Shown here: positions 50,906 to 58,097 of the stretch, piece by piece
How positions within the stretch are numbered: the first letter of the stretch is position 1
How the letters are laid out: every line of letters starts with the position of its first letter
DNA from: Halorubrum lacusprofundi ATCC 49239
Lineage (GTDB): Archaea; Halobacteriota; Halobacteria; Halobacteriales; Haloferacaceae
Length of the DNA stretch: 64,000 bases
Direction: 5' to 3'
Assembly: GCF_000022205.1 (NCBI RefSeq)
Contig: NC_012028.1
Coordinates: 310,001-374,000 of the forward strand
The notes under the pieces: generated by a model
Seen by the model: only the letters and a program-made list of their open reading frames with translations
What the model was told of the DNA's origin: nothing
Databases searched by the model: none
Position numbers and translations under genes: made by a program

Positions 50906-51229
50906 CTACTCGTCGGGATTCACCGGCCCTTTGTACTTCGACGTCACCGAATCTCCTTCCCGCCACTGCCAGTAGTAGTACCGATTGTCGTTGATCTCCT
51001 TGATCGTGATCGTTGCTTTGGCTGGGACGTCGTCCGGGAGGTCATCAGGGCGCTCCTTGACGTCAGTGTCGTCCGCTTCCTCCTCGAGACGAGCTTCACG
51101 CTCCTTGTGTTCGGCCAACGCCTCGGCGTAGCTGGCAGCGTCCCGAAGATGCTCCGGTGTGGCTTCGTTGAGGGCGTCGACGATCTCCGTCGGGAGGTTT
51201 GCTGGTGGGGAGGGTTGTTCGTAGGACAT
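50906..51229 (-). CDS. DUF6788-like small haloarchaeal protein, 107 aa
   Basis: The C-terminal block ATITIKEINDNRYYYWQWREGDSVTSKYKGPV resembles the DUF6788 conserved core (a short beta-rich module with the Y-Y-x-W pattern). The N-terminal 60 residues are helical and acidic with a coiled-coil look (YAEALAEHKEREARLEEE). The paired TTAACCAAC motif lies 15 bp upstream of ATG 51229. The function is unknown, but such modules are frequent in plasmids and viruses of haloarchaea. Confidence 0.6.
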   Translation of the reverse strand: MSYEQPSPPANLPTEIVDALNEATPEHLRDAASYAEALAEHKEREARLEEEADDTDVKERPDDLPDDVPAKATITIKEINDNRYYYWQWREGDSVTSKYKGPVNPDE

Positions 51230-51243
51230 CGACTCTCTTCGTG

Positions 51244-51284
51244 TTAACCAACAAAACTCGCCGATCCATAGTTCTGTTGGTTAA
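51244..51284. promoter_or_regulatory. Paired motif TTAACCAAC-N23-GTTGGTTAA (copy b)
   Basis: Both half-sites are perfect (51244-51252 and 51276-51284). It lies between the divergent genes at 51229 and 51368. Confidence 0.72.
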
Positions 51285-51336
51285 GCAGGTTCGTGGACTC
51301 GCTGACCTCGTCCTCTGTAACATCATGAGCAACTAA

Positions 51337-51364
51337 TTTATAAACCGGTTTCGTAATATGTTAC
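51337..51364 (+). promoter_or_regulatory. TATA box and palindrome before the GTG-start regulator
   Basis: TTTATAAA (51337-51344) is a strong TATA box. GTAA-TATG-TTAC (51353-51364) lies between it and GTG 51368, so it may be an operator for the regulator that follows. Confidence 0.6.
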
Positions 51365-51367
51365 ACC

Positions 51368-52288
51368 GTGCTCCGACGTATTGAACTTGAGGTCCTCTCC
51401 ACAGTCGACCGTGGCGACACGATCTCCGAGCTCGCGATGAAGCTCGACCACAGCGAGAGCTACCTCTCTCGTGCCGTCGCCGACCTCGTCGAAAAGGGGG
51501 TCGTCTACACGGAACGCGACGGCCGGCGAAAACGAGTCGTTCCGTCGGATGCTCGCGCCGTCGAACGCTACCAGGACCTCGTCCGCCAGCACTCCCACAT
51601 CGACTTCCCCGAACTGCTGACCGGGAAGGCGCTCGAGGTGCTGTACTACCTCGACCAGCCGCGAACTGTCTCCGAGATCGCTGACCGGAGCGACAACTAC
51701 CGCAACACGGTCAACCGTGTCCTCAAGCGGTTTCGTGACCGTGGTCTCGTCGGGACGGCCGACGGCCACTACGAGTTCAACGCCGACTTCGACCGCCTCC
51801 ACGAGTTTGCCCGTGAAATCGCACACCATCTGCACCGTCACCGCCTCGAAGCCGTTGCCCCGAAGGGCACGATTCTCTGGGAGGACTACGACGAATTCCT
51901 CGCCCAGGCCGAAACGGAGATCGATGCGGAGGCGTTCCACGAAACCGGCCTCGCTCGATTCGCGGCCTTCGACCTCCAGTTCCTGCTCACCGATCATCGC
52001 TACTACGTCTACTCCGAGGAACCCGACGCAGTCTCGCCGGCGGAGCTCTGCTGTCACACGCTGTTGATCGACGACGGCAGCCGTCACCGCTCGTACTGTC
52101 TCCTCCTGCTCAGCCACGTCGACATCGACGAAGAGGATCTCCGAGAGCAGGCGGTGAAGTATGGACTCGAAGACGTGATCGACGCGCTGCTCCAGTACCT
52201 CGAGACGCAGGGCGAGGTCGAGGACGACCGGCTTCTCGCGTGGTCGGAGTTCCAGAAGCTGGCGGGTGAGTACGAAATCGAACGGTGA
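51368..52288 (+). CDS. Two-wing HTH transcriptional regulator, 306 aa
   Basis: Starts with GTG (LRRIELEVLSTVDRGDTISEL). The first winged helix is at residues 5-65 (ISELAMKLDHSESYLSRAVADLVEKGVVY), the second at 80-145 (VSEIADRSDNYRNTVNRVLKRFRDRGLV). The C-terminal 150 residues (ILWEDYDEFLAQAETEIDAEAFHETGLARFAAFDL) form a predicted effector or nucleotidyltransferase-like domain. The double MarR-like HTH plus a sensor domain is a recurrent haloarchaeal arrangement. It may repress itself at the GTAATATGTTAC palindrome. Confidence 0.8.
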   Translation: MLRRIELEVLSTVDRGDTISELAMKLDHSESYLSRAVADLVEKGVVYTERDGRRKRVVPSDARAVERYQDLVRQHSHIDFPELLTGKALEVLYYLDQPRTVSEIADRSDNYRNTVNRVLKRFRDRGLVGTADGHYEFNADFDRLHEFAREIAHHLHRHRLEAVAPKGTILWEDYDEFLAQAETEIDAEAFHETGLARFAAFDLQFLLTDHRYYVYSEEPDAVSPAELCCHTLLIDDGSRHRSYCLLLLSHVDIDEEDLREQAVKYGLEDVIDALLQYLETQGEVEDDRLLAWSEFQKLAGEYEIER

Positions 52289-52321
52289 TCGAGTACTGAG
52301 ACGAAGCTAGTTCTGTAAGGG

Positions 52322-52735
52322 TTACGCGTCGTCCGGGCGAGGGGAATTCTCGTACTTGACCATCTTCTCGGGCTTGTCAGAGATGGTCTCGTAGATCTGT
52401 TGGAGGGTTTCCTCCGCGGCGAGGAGATTGTGTTCGTCGAGGAAGGTCCGGCCCTCCTCTGTGAGGCCGTAGAACTTCCAGGGATACCCCTGCCGGCGCT
52501 GGTCATCGTCTAGAGCGACCTCCTTGACGATACCGGCGTCGATGAGCTTCTGAATGTGCTTGTAGACGGTGGCCTCGCTCACGCTGGGGTTGAGCTCCTC
52601 GAGCTCGTACATCGAGGGGAGCTGTTCGGGGTGCTGGAGGATGTTGTTGATCAGCGCGAACCGCGTCTGCTGAGTCACGAAGTGGACAAGTTCGCGGGAT
52701 TCCATCTCCCCAGCAGTCCCCAGGTCGGTGCTCAT
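52322..52735 (-). CDS. Winged-helix transcriptional regulator, 137 aa
   Basis: ATG 52735 (MSTDLGTAGEMESREL) is preferred over the in-frame upstream ATG 52801. The HTH is VTQQTRFALINNILQHPEQLPSMYELEELNPSVSEATVYKHIQKLIDAGIVKEV, followed by a PadR-like wing (GYPWKFYGLTEEGRTFL) and a C-terminal helix. It is divergent to 52864-53412, with an 11-bp inverted repeat between them, so it probably regulates both. Confidence 0.8.
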   Translation of the reverse strand: MSTDLGTAGEMESRELVHFVTQQTRFALINNILQHPEQLPSMYELEELNPSVSEATVYKHIQKLIDAGIVKEVALDDDQRRQGYPWKFYGLTEEGRTFLDEHNLLAAEETLQQIYETISDKPEKMVKYENSPRPDDA

Positions 52736-52775
52736 ACGACACAGTACACACCCTGGCGGCAAGTAGTTTACCCTT

Positions 52776-52826
52776 GAGTAAATCACTCTATAGTAATTCA
52801 CACCGAATTAACCCGGTGATTTACTC
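52776..52826. promoter_or_regulatory. Inverted repeat between divergent genes (GAGTAAATCAC ... GTGATTTACTC)
   Basis: A perfect 11-bp inverted repeat at 52776-52786 and 52816-52826 with a 29-bp spacer. A shorter partial palindrome TTTAC-N6-GTAAA overlaps its left arm (52767-52782). Likely operator for the winged-helix gene at 52735 and the gene at 52864. Confidence 0.72.
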
Positions 52827-52863
52827 CATAAATCATATCGCACGGCGCCGAGAGAGCCTGTAT

Positions 52864-53412
52864 ATGTCCGACGAAGAGCCGCCCGTCCCCGAGGAGGTCC
52901 TTACTAGTGCGAAGGACCAACTCAACGAGGAAGAGATCTCGCTGGCGGACAACGAGGAGATCCTCCACGCCCTGAGCGAACTGACTCCCGTCTACGAGAA
53001 CGACCGCTCGTACTTCGTGCTGGGGAACTACGACCGGGAGCCGATCCGCCGGTTGAACCTCGTGATCGACCGACTCAACCGCCGGCAGGACGCCTACGCC
53101 TTCCGGATGGTCGACATCCGCGGCGAGTGGGACAATAGCATTCAGAAGTTCTGCCTGATCGGTGATATCGTGACCTACCTCGTCGGTGTCGCCGAGAAGG
53201 AACCGAGCGACTTCCTCGTCGAACAAGGGCTGCTCGTCGGCACGACCGAGTTCTTCGCGAAGAGCCACGTCCTCAAACGGGAGTACGAGGACGAGGAGCA
53301 CCCCTTCGGCTGGATGCAGGACGGCGTCTTCGAGCTATTCGAGCGGGAGGGGCGGCTGTATCGCTGGCAGAACGAGGAGGAGCTCGCCGACGTGACGGAA
53401 GAACTCCCGTGA
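52864..53412 (+). CDS. Unidentified haloarchaeal protein, 182 aa
   Basis: ATG 52864 (MSDEEPPVPEEVLTSAKDQLNEEEISLADNEEIL) is preferred. The in-frame ATG 52774 lies inside the operator. The chain is acidic, with a conserved-looking central block (REPIRRLNLVIDRLNRRQDAYAFRMVDIRGEWDNSIQKFCLIGDIVTYLVGVAEKEPSDFLVEQGLL). No known motif. It is divergent to the winged-helix regulator. Confidence 0.6.
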   Translation: MSDEEPPVPEEVLTSAKDQLNEEEISLADNEEILHALSELTPVYENDRSYFVLGNYDREPIRRLNLVIDRLNRRQDAYAFRMVDIRGEWDNSIQKFCLIGDIVTYLVGVAEKEPSDFLVEQGLLVGTTEFFAKSHVLKREYEDEEHPFGWMQDGVFELFEREGRLYRWQNEEELADVTEELP

Positions 53413-53438
53413 CAGCGGTGGGATTGTGGCTATCTGCG

Positions 53439-53479
53439 TTAACCAACGCCAGCGATGAAACGGATGGTCTGTTGGTCAA
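53439..53479. promoter_or_regulatory. Paired motif TTAACCAAC-N23-GTTGGTCAA (copy c, one mismatch)
   Basis: It lies between two convergent genes (53412 and 53486), which is an unusual place for an operator. It may act as a bidirectional terminator-like hairpin or as an architectural binding site. Confidence 0.6.
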
Positions 53480-53485
53480 CCGAAA

Positions 53486-54307
53486 TCAGTTCACGTCAGC
53501 CGGGAGTCGGCCATCTGGGCGGGGCACACGGCGTCGTTTGATCTCGTGGTCGACGCGACGTAGATGCTTGCAGCCACCCTCTGGTGAGCGCTGCTGCCAG
53601 TCGGGACAGGTACACGACTCGTCGACGACGTCGACTTCGTACCAATTACCGGACGCGGACTGGACCTCGTAGCGACCACCTTTCGAGAGGAGCGAGACGT
53701 CCATCGCTTCGTCGATGGCACGCTTCGTGCGTGGTTCGAGGTCATCCTGAGGCTGTGGATCATCGTCGACGACCAGCCGGTCGCGGACGTCGCCAGTCCG
53801 ACCACCGTCTGGAGCGACGGCTTCCGCAGGGCTACTGAGCCGCTCGTGGAGCACTTCCTCCACCGGATGGCCTTCCGACCACAGGTAGTGGACCTCACGG
53901 CGCTCGCGATGGTCGTAGGAGCCGCACGCGGTTGCGCTCCCGGTCCACACTCGCCAGGTCCCGAGCGCGGCCATCACGTCGACGATGTCACGGGGAACCG
54001 TCTGGTGGTCGTCCGGGAAGAACACGCGGAAGCGGGTACACGCTTCCTGGGGCGGGACTGTTTCCCACCAGTCTTCGCTGGAGCCCCAACTGTCGAACAT
54101 CGCCTCATCCTCCCCATACCCAACGGTTACGCCGTCGATCGGCGTCCAGTCCGACGGGAGGTGGTCCGCCTCTCTTTCGAGCACCCGGAGGACGGCGTAT
54201 CGAAGGTATTCGTGGGCTTGGTTGTCCGCCGTTCGAGCGACCTGGTCGTGCTGCTCGGCGACGCGCTCGGCTTCCTTGAGAACCGTCGTGAGATAGCGGT
54301 CAGTCAT
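53486..54307 (-). CDS. SWIM-type zinc-finger protein, ~273 aa
   Basis: ATG 54307 (MTDRYLTTVLKEAERVAEQ) is preferred because a conserved promoter cassette lies 29-52 bp upstream of it. In-frame ATG 54376 adds residues from the promoter. The C-terminal region carries a SWIM finger (GNWYEVDVVDESCTCPDWQQRSPEGGCKHLRRVDHEI; CxCx..CxH). The N-terminal 200 residues are of unknown fold. SWIM proteins bind DNA or protein partners. Such genes are frequent in mobile elements of haloarchaea. Confidence 0.7.
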   Translation of the reverse strand: MTDRYLTTVLKEAERVAEQHDQVARTADNQAHEYLRYAVLRVLEREADHLPSDWTPIDGVTVGYGEDEAMFDSWGSSEDWWETVPPQEACTRFRVFFPDDHQTVPRDIVDVMAALGTWRVWTGSATACGSYDHRERREVHYLWSEGHPVEEVLHERLSSPAEAVAPDGGRTGDVRDRLVVDDDPQPQDDLEPRTKRAIDEAMDVSLLSKGGRYEVQSASGNWYEVDVVDESCTCPDWQQRSPEGGCKHLRRVDHEIKRRRVPRPDGRLPADVN

Positions 54308-54335
54308 GATTCGACGGAGGTCAGAATGCGCCTCC

Positions 54336-54359
54336 GCCCCTCGGCGGGCGCAGAAAAAC
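54336..54359 (-). promoter_or_regulatory. Promoter cassette (C/G block plus A-run), copy before the SWIM gene
   Basis: Plus strand GCCCCTCGGCGGGCGCAG followed by AAAAAC, i.e. minus strand GTTTTTCTGCGCCC... The same block precedes four or five other minus-strand genes (57644, 58063, 59135 and 60971, weaker at 59461). It directly abuts the paired TTAACCAAC motif at 54360. Confidence 0.6.
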
Positions 54360-54401
54360 TTAACCAACAGATTCATCGTATCACCTCTCTGCGTTGGTTA
54401 A
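54360..54401. promoter_or_regulatory. Paired motif TTAACCAAC-N24-GTTGGTTAA (copy d)
   Basis: Both half-sites are perfect (54360-54368 and 54393-54401). It directly abuts the promoter cassette of the SWIM gene, as an upstream activating or silencing site would. Confidence 0.72.
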
Positions 54402-54443
54402 CTAGACTCGCCCTACTGCGGTCTTCTGGCAGTGACGAATTCG

Positions 54444-54941
54444 CTACGTTGTCTCTCCGCAGATACACTCGTGGCCCTGTCGAGACCGGCCAGTTACGTA
54501 TGCGTGAAGTTCAGTGGCGAGTTCGTACATCGCGTCGGCACGCCCTGCGGAGGCAAGGCCGTCCTGATAGTAGGTCTTTGCGCGGTGGTCGCGCCAGAGA
54601 TCCGCGAGGTCCGCGGCCATCGACTCCCCGAAGACACCGGCTGCTGCAGCCTCCCGATAGACACCAGGGTGGGTACCGGGGAGATCATCCGGCTGCATCG
54701 TGCCGCGCTCGAGGAGCCGAAATTCGACGGTGCGTTCAATTGCGACAAACGACGCCTCAATGACGAGCGTATAGTAGCTGGCATCCCGGAGGGCCTCGGC
54801 GCCGGCGAGCAAGCGACAGGCCTTCCGTAGCTGGAGCAGGGCGGCGTCCTCGACATCGAGCCCGGCTTCGATGTCCGTCGGACGGCGGTCGAATGCTGCT
54901 TGCACCTCGTCGATGAGGGCTTCGATGCGCGTACTACTCAT
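54444..54941 (-). CDS. HEPN-like protein of an NTase-HEPN module, 165 aa
   Basis: ATG 54941 (MSSTRIEALIDEVQ) overlaps the nucleotidyltransferase stop by 8 bases. The chain is all-helical and contains ASYYTLVIEASFVAIERTVEF and LWRDHRAKTYYQDGLAS, a variant of the HEPN R-x4-6-H motif. HEPN RNases pair with minimal nucleotidyltransferases that inactivate them (type VII TA, MNT-HEPN). The order NTase then HEPN fits this. Confidence 0.65.
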   Translation of the reverse strand: MSSTRIEALIDEVQAAFDRRPTDIEAGLDVEDAALLQLRKACRLLAGAEALRDASYYTLVIEASFVAIERTVEFRLLERGTMQPDDLPGTHPGVYREAAAAGVFGESMAADLADLWRDHRAKTYYQDGLASAGRADAMYELATELHAYVTGRSRQGHECICGETT

Positions 54942-55623
54942 CGGCGACGACCTCCTTGCGGATCTCGTCGAGGCGGTCGCTCCCGTATACTGTAATCCCC
55001 TCGGTGAAGATCTCGTGGAGCTTCGATCCGGCTCTCCCAGCGCTCTCTGCAGATTCGACGTACGGTTCGAACACGAATCGGTCACCGTCGAACCGCTCGG
55101 ACTGGAGATCGGCGACGACGTCGGTTATCTGCCGGCGGGCTGTCGTCCGGTTGCCATCGACGACCACGAAGCAATCGATATCGCTCTGTCGGTCTGCCTC
55201 CCCCCGAGCGACGCTTCCAAAGATGACGATCCCAAGGAGGTCGTTGATGTCGTCGGCGTCGGCGGTCGTGGCTTGGACGCGGTCGACGAATGCTCGGATC
55301 GGCGCGTGGAATTCTGATTGAGAGATGCCAAGGATCGGGTCGTCCTTCTGGAGACGGTCTGGGTTGATCGCGATGTAGTTGCGTTGAGGCGTTTCTCGAA
55401 TCTGGATGGCGTCGATACTGTCGAGGAGATCGACGGCCCGCCAGACCGTCGACCGAGTAACACCCGTGGCGTCGACGAGTTCAGGGATCGAGAACTCCGT
55501 GTCGTGGGCGTCGACGAGCAGGCGGAGGATGTCGTCCGCGGCGCCGATGCGAAAGACATCGGTGTCCGGGTCGGGATACGCATCGATACAGACCGTTATA
55601 TCCTGTTTCGCCATTTCAGACAC
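54934..55623 (-). CDS. HTH plus minimal nucleotidyltransferase (MNT-like antitoxin), 229 aa
   Basis: Residues 25-85 form a winged helix (DAHDTEFSIPELVDATGVTRSTVWRAVDLLDS). The C-terminal part is a polymerase-beta-type nucleotidyltransferase with LLGIVIFGSVARGEADRQSDIDCFVVVDG, i.e. GS-x10-DxD. In MNT-HEPN systems such enzymes add AMP groups to the HEPN partner. The HTH fusion would add autoregulation. ATG 55623 or 55614 (MAKQD) are both possible. It overlaps the HEPN gene downstream and follows the AbiEi-like gene. Confidence 0.78.
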   Translation of the reverse strand: MSEMAKQDITVCIDAYPDPDTDVFRIGAADDILRLLVDAHDTEFSIPELVDATGVTRSTVWRAVDLLDSIDAIQIRETPQRNYIAINPDRLQKDDPILGISQSEFHAPIRAFVDRVQATTADADDINDLLGIVIFGSVARGEADRQSDIDCFVVVDGNRTTARRQITDVVADLQSERFDGDRFVFEPYVESAESAGRAGSKLHEIFTEGITVYGSDRLDEIRKEVVADE

Positions 55624-55705
55624 TATCTGATTTTGTGCAACGACCTATAAATAGATGGCGGCGTCACGCAGCAGGCTGCTTTGCGCTGCGAGTTAGCCGA
55701 TTCAG

Positions 55706-56536
55706 CTAGGACTCCGTCGGCGCCAGCGTGTCCAGCTCGATATTGATGCGGACCCGGTACGTGCTGGCTGTCGACCCGGTCTCGGGACGCGTGGGGTCCA
55801 GCAGGGAATAGCCACTCGTGAACGACGCGACGAGCCCCTCTCGGGTGGGAAGGCCGATGCCAAGCTGGTCGGCGAGGTAGACGATCCGCTTGGTCGCGGC
55901 GCCGTTGTCGAGGCGCTCGAGATACTCGCCGACGGTTTCCCAGGAACAGCCTTGTTCGTCGGCGGCGCGCATTGCGCACGCGAGCTCGCGGATGCCGCCA
56001 CAGAACCCGGGATGGTCAGCACAATCGACGAGGGTCTTCTCCAAGTCGCTGACCTGGATGGTGGTCCCCTCGATGGAGGTCGGCGTCGTGCCGAAGAACT
56101 TCCGGCCGGTGACCGTCGTGACGCGGTAGGGCACGCCGTGAATCTCCCGGCTCTGGGCCCGGGTTGGTGTCACGACGTAGACTGTCCGGGGAACCTGTTC
56201 GGTCAGCCCGTGGTGGCTGAGCGCGCTGTAGTAGCCGATGTACATTGGCTCGGCGACGTGGGCGGCGATGAGGTACTCATGGGTCGTGTACATGGACTTC
56301 TCGCCGGCCGCGAGCGGGACGATGAGGTATGTTCCCGGGAAGAGTCGGTCGAGCCATCCCTTCTCCGTGAGTCGGGACGCGATCTCCCGGGCGGCGTTCG
56401 GAGCGACCTCCAGGGTCGTCTCGATGTCGTCGACCGAGATGATCTGGTGGCCCTCAGCGGCAAGCCGCGAGAGGAGCCGACTTTCCCGAGTTGAGAGCCC
56501 CTGCCGATTACTTTGCGTTTGTTCTATGGTTCCCAC
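55706..56536 (-). CDS. AbiEi-family antitoxin-like protein, 276 aa
   Basis: AbiEi architecture: an N-terminal HTH (STRESRLLSRLAAEGHQIISVDDIETTLEVAPNAAREIASRLTEKGWLDRLFPGTYLI) followed by the AbiEi C-terminal domain (PMYIGYYSALSHHGLTEQVPRTVYVVTPTRAQSREI, IQVSDLEKTLVDCADHPGFCGGIRELA). A GTG at 56536, about 20-25 bp after a TATA-like TATATTC (56555-56565), is preferred over ATG 56590. The classical AbiEii toxin is absent. The NTase-HEPN pair lies directly downstream instead (83-bp gap). Confidence 0.8.
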   Translation of the reverse strand: MGTIEQTQSNRQGLSTRESRLLSRLAAEGHQIISVDDIETTLEVAPNAAREIASRLTEKGWLDRLFPGTYLIVPLAAGEKSMYTTHEYLIAAHVAEPMYIGYYSALSHHGLTEQVPRTVYVVTPTRAQSREIHGVPYRVTTVTGRKFFGTTPTSIEGTTIQVSDLEKTLVDCADHPGFCGGIRELACAMRAADEQGCSWETVGEYLERLDNGAATKRIVYLADQLGIGLPTREGLVASFTSGYSLLDPTRPETGSTASTYRVRINIELDTLAPTES

Positions 56537-56614
56537 ACCTGCGTTTCGTACATAGAATATACAACCGTACCGACTTGAGTGTTGTACCACCGCTCGCTGA
56601 CGGGCCCAACCCGG

Positions 56615-56655
56615 TTAACTAACGGAAGGAGATCACGGGGAAGAACGTTGGTTAA
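56615..56655. promoter_or_regulatory. Paired motif TTAACTAAC-N23-GTTGGTTAA (copy e)
   Basis: Left half-site with one mismatch (56615-56623), right half-site perfect (56647-56655). It lies upstream of the AbiEi-like gene and directly after the ArdC-like gene. Confidence 0.68.
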
Positions 56656-56658
56656 GAG

Positions 56659-57591
56659 TTACTCTCTCGCTTCGAGTGTGTCGATGACTTCCTGCGCCGA
56701 CGTACTGATCCGTCCAAGCCGCTCGCGAACAACCTCGGGATCGTCCGACTCCCAGGCTGCGAGGTAGAACGCCGAGCCGCTGGTATCGAGTCCGCAGTAC
56801 CGCCCGACGACGTACGCGACGGCTTCGGCCTCGACTTCGCGTTTCGACCGCTCGGTGTCGTCGTCGACGTCAAAGTGGAGCAGGGCGTGCGCGTACTCGT
56901 GAATCAGTGTCCGGGCGAGATCAGCGTCGTTCTTCCGACCCCGTACCTCGACACGCGGCTGCATATCGACGAGACTCAGTTGCTCGCAAATGCCCTTTGC
57001 CTCACCGTGGGTCCACTCGTCTGCTGGAATGATCTGCACCGTCACGCCGAGTTCATCCGAGGCGTCGGTCAGTTGACCAACGAGGTCGCCAGCGTCCCCA
57101 GTCGCCTCAGTGTCGAGGTCGGGGAGCGGTTCGCCCTCGGTCTGGGAGATGTCAAACACCGGTGCGGGCTTGAACCCGACCAGGCCCTCGGACCACTCCT
57201 CGGGTGGCGTCTCGTCGTACTCACAGTCGCTGCTCTTGTGGTAGCTCGGCGAGTTCTCGCACTCCGGACACTGGTTCGTGATGATTGGTGCCCAGATCCA
57301 GATAGCCGATTCGCCCTCCGTGACGTGGCGGTCGAACTCCTCCTGCCACGTCCGGTAGCCCGCCACCCGCGTTGCCTCGGGACACTGCCGCTTGATGAGG
57401 AGCGTGTTCCGGTAGGAGTAGTCGTGGAAGCGACTCTGGACGTCAAGCCACTCCTGGAACTCCGCGCTGGCCTGCGCGTCGTCGACGCCGGCGACGAGGT
57501 CGTCGATCCACTGTTCGATAGTGCTGTTCATCTCGTCTGATCGCGTGTCGGTCTGGTCAAAGGAGACCGACGAGTCACTGGTCGTAGCCAT
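56659..57591 (-). CDS. ArdC-like antirestriction protein with a zinc-metallopeptidase motif, 310 aa
   Basis: The N-terminal ~130 residues match the ssDNA-binding ArdC N-domain (WIDDLVAGVDDAQASAEFQEWLDVQSRFHDYSYRNTLLIKRQCPEATRVAGYRTW). The C-terminal domain has the metallopeptidase motif HEYAHALLH with a downstream EAEAVAYVVGRYCGL glutamate. ArdC proteins protect incoming plasmid DNA from restriction during conjugation. ATG 57591 (MATTSDSSVSF) is used; a promoter cassette lies at 57644-57668. A central Cys pair insert (CPECENSPSYHKSSDCEYDE) is a haloarchaeal variation. Confidence 0.82.
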   Translation of the reverse strand: MATTSDSSVSFDQTDTRSDEMNSTIEQWIDDLVAGVDDAQASAEFQEWLDVQSRFHDYSYRNTLLIKRQCPEATRVAGYRTWQEEFDRHVTEGESAIWIWAPIITNQCPECENSPSYHKSSDCEYDETPPEEWSEGLVGFKPAPVFDISQTEGEPLPDLDTEATGDAGDLVGQLTDASDELGVTVQIIPADEWTHGEAKGICEQLSLVDMQPRVEVRGRKNDADLARTLIHEYAHALLHFDVDDDTERSKREVEAEAVAYVVGRYCGLDTSGSAFYLAAWESDDPEVVRERLGRISTSAQEVIDTLEARE

Positions 57592-57643
57592 TGTATTCAC
57601 CGAATCAAGTTCACGGCGACTGCGTCTGTTCAGACCGCGCCGC

Positions 57644-57668
57644 ACCCCTCAGGGGCGTTCAAAAAACC
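57644..57668 (-). promoter_or_regulatory. Promoter cassette before the ArdC-like gene
   Basis: ACCCCTCAGGGGCGTTC followed by AAAAAACC, the same arrangement as at 60971 and 58063. Confidence 0.6.
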
Positions 57669-57678
57669 GCTCTGTCGG

Positions 57679-58026
57679 TCAGCGGAGCTCGTGGCGTTCG
57701 TCCGCGAAGCCGACTGTGACGAGGTACTCGAGGAACTCGTCGAACCGCTCGACGTCGCTAGGCGTATCGGTCGCAAGGTGACGTGCCCACTCGATAGCCC
57801 ATTGGAAGGCGGGGTCCGTGCCGCCCTTGCCGTGAATGTACCACCATCGGGCCGCTTTCAGCACGACCAGCGGATTCGTCGGCGGCTGCTCACCGGCGAG
57901 TCCACGGGTGATGGATTCGATTTCGTCGGGGACGTCGGCGGGATCGACCTCCGCTGATTGCGTGTTGTCGATATCGACCGGGATCTCGTCGATCGAGACG
58001 GTGTCGGGACTCTGTTGTTGACTCAC
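57679..58026 (-). CDS. Unidentified haloarchaeal plasmid protein, 115 aa
   Basis: An N-terminal acidic stretch is followed by a helical region (LVVLKAARWWYIHGKGGTDPAFQWAIEWARHLATDTPSDVERFDEFLEYLVTVGFADE). ATG 58026 lies 60 bp from the A-run end of a promoter cassette (58063-58086), the conserved distance. It sits between the ArdC-like and DUF6610-like genes in the same direction. The family was not recognised. Confidence 0.6.
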   Translation of the reverse strand: MSQQQSPDTVSIDEIPVDIDNTQSAEVDPADVPDEIESITRGLAGEQPPTNPLVVLKAARWWYIHGKGGTDPAFQWAIEWARHLATDTPSDVERFDEFLEYLVTVGFADERHELR

Positions 58027-58062
58027 TGGAAGTCACCTCTGAGAGCTTTCGAAGGAGCCCTC

Positions 58063-58086
58063 GCCCTCTCTGGGGGCACGAAAAAC
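58063..58086 (-). promoter_or_regulatory. Promoter cassette before the 115-aa gene
   Basis: GCCCTCTCTGGGGGCACG followed by AAAAAC. Distance from its outer end to ATG 58026 is 60 bp. Confidence 0.62.
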
Positions 58087-58097
58087 AGGTCGCGAAG

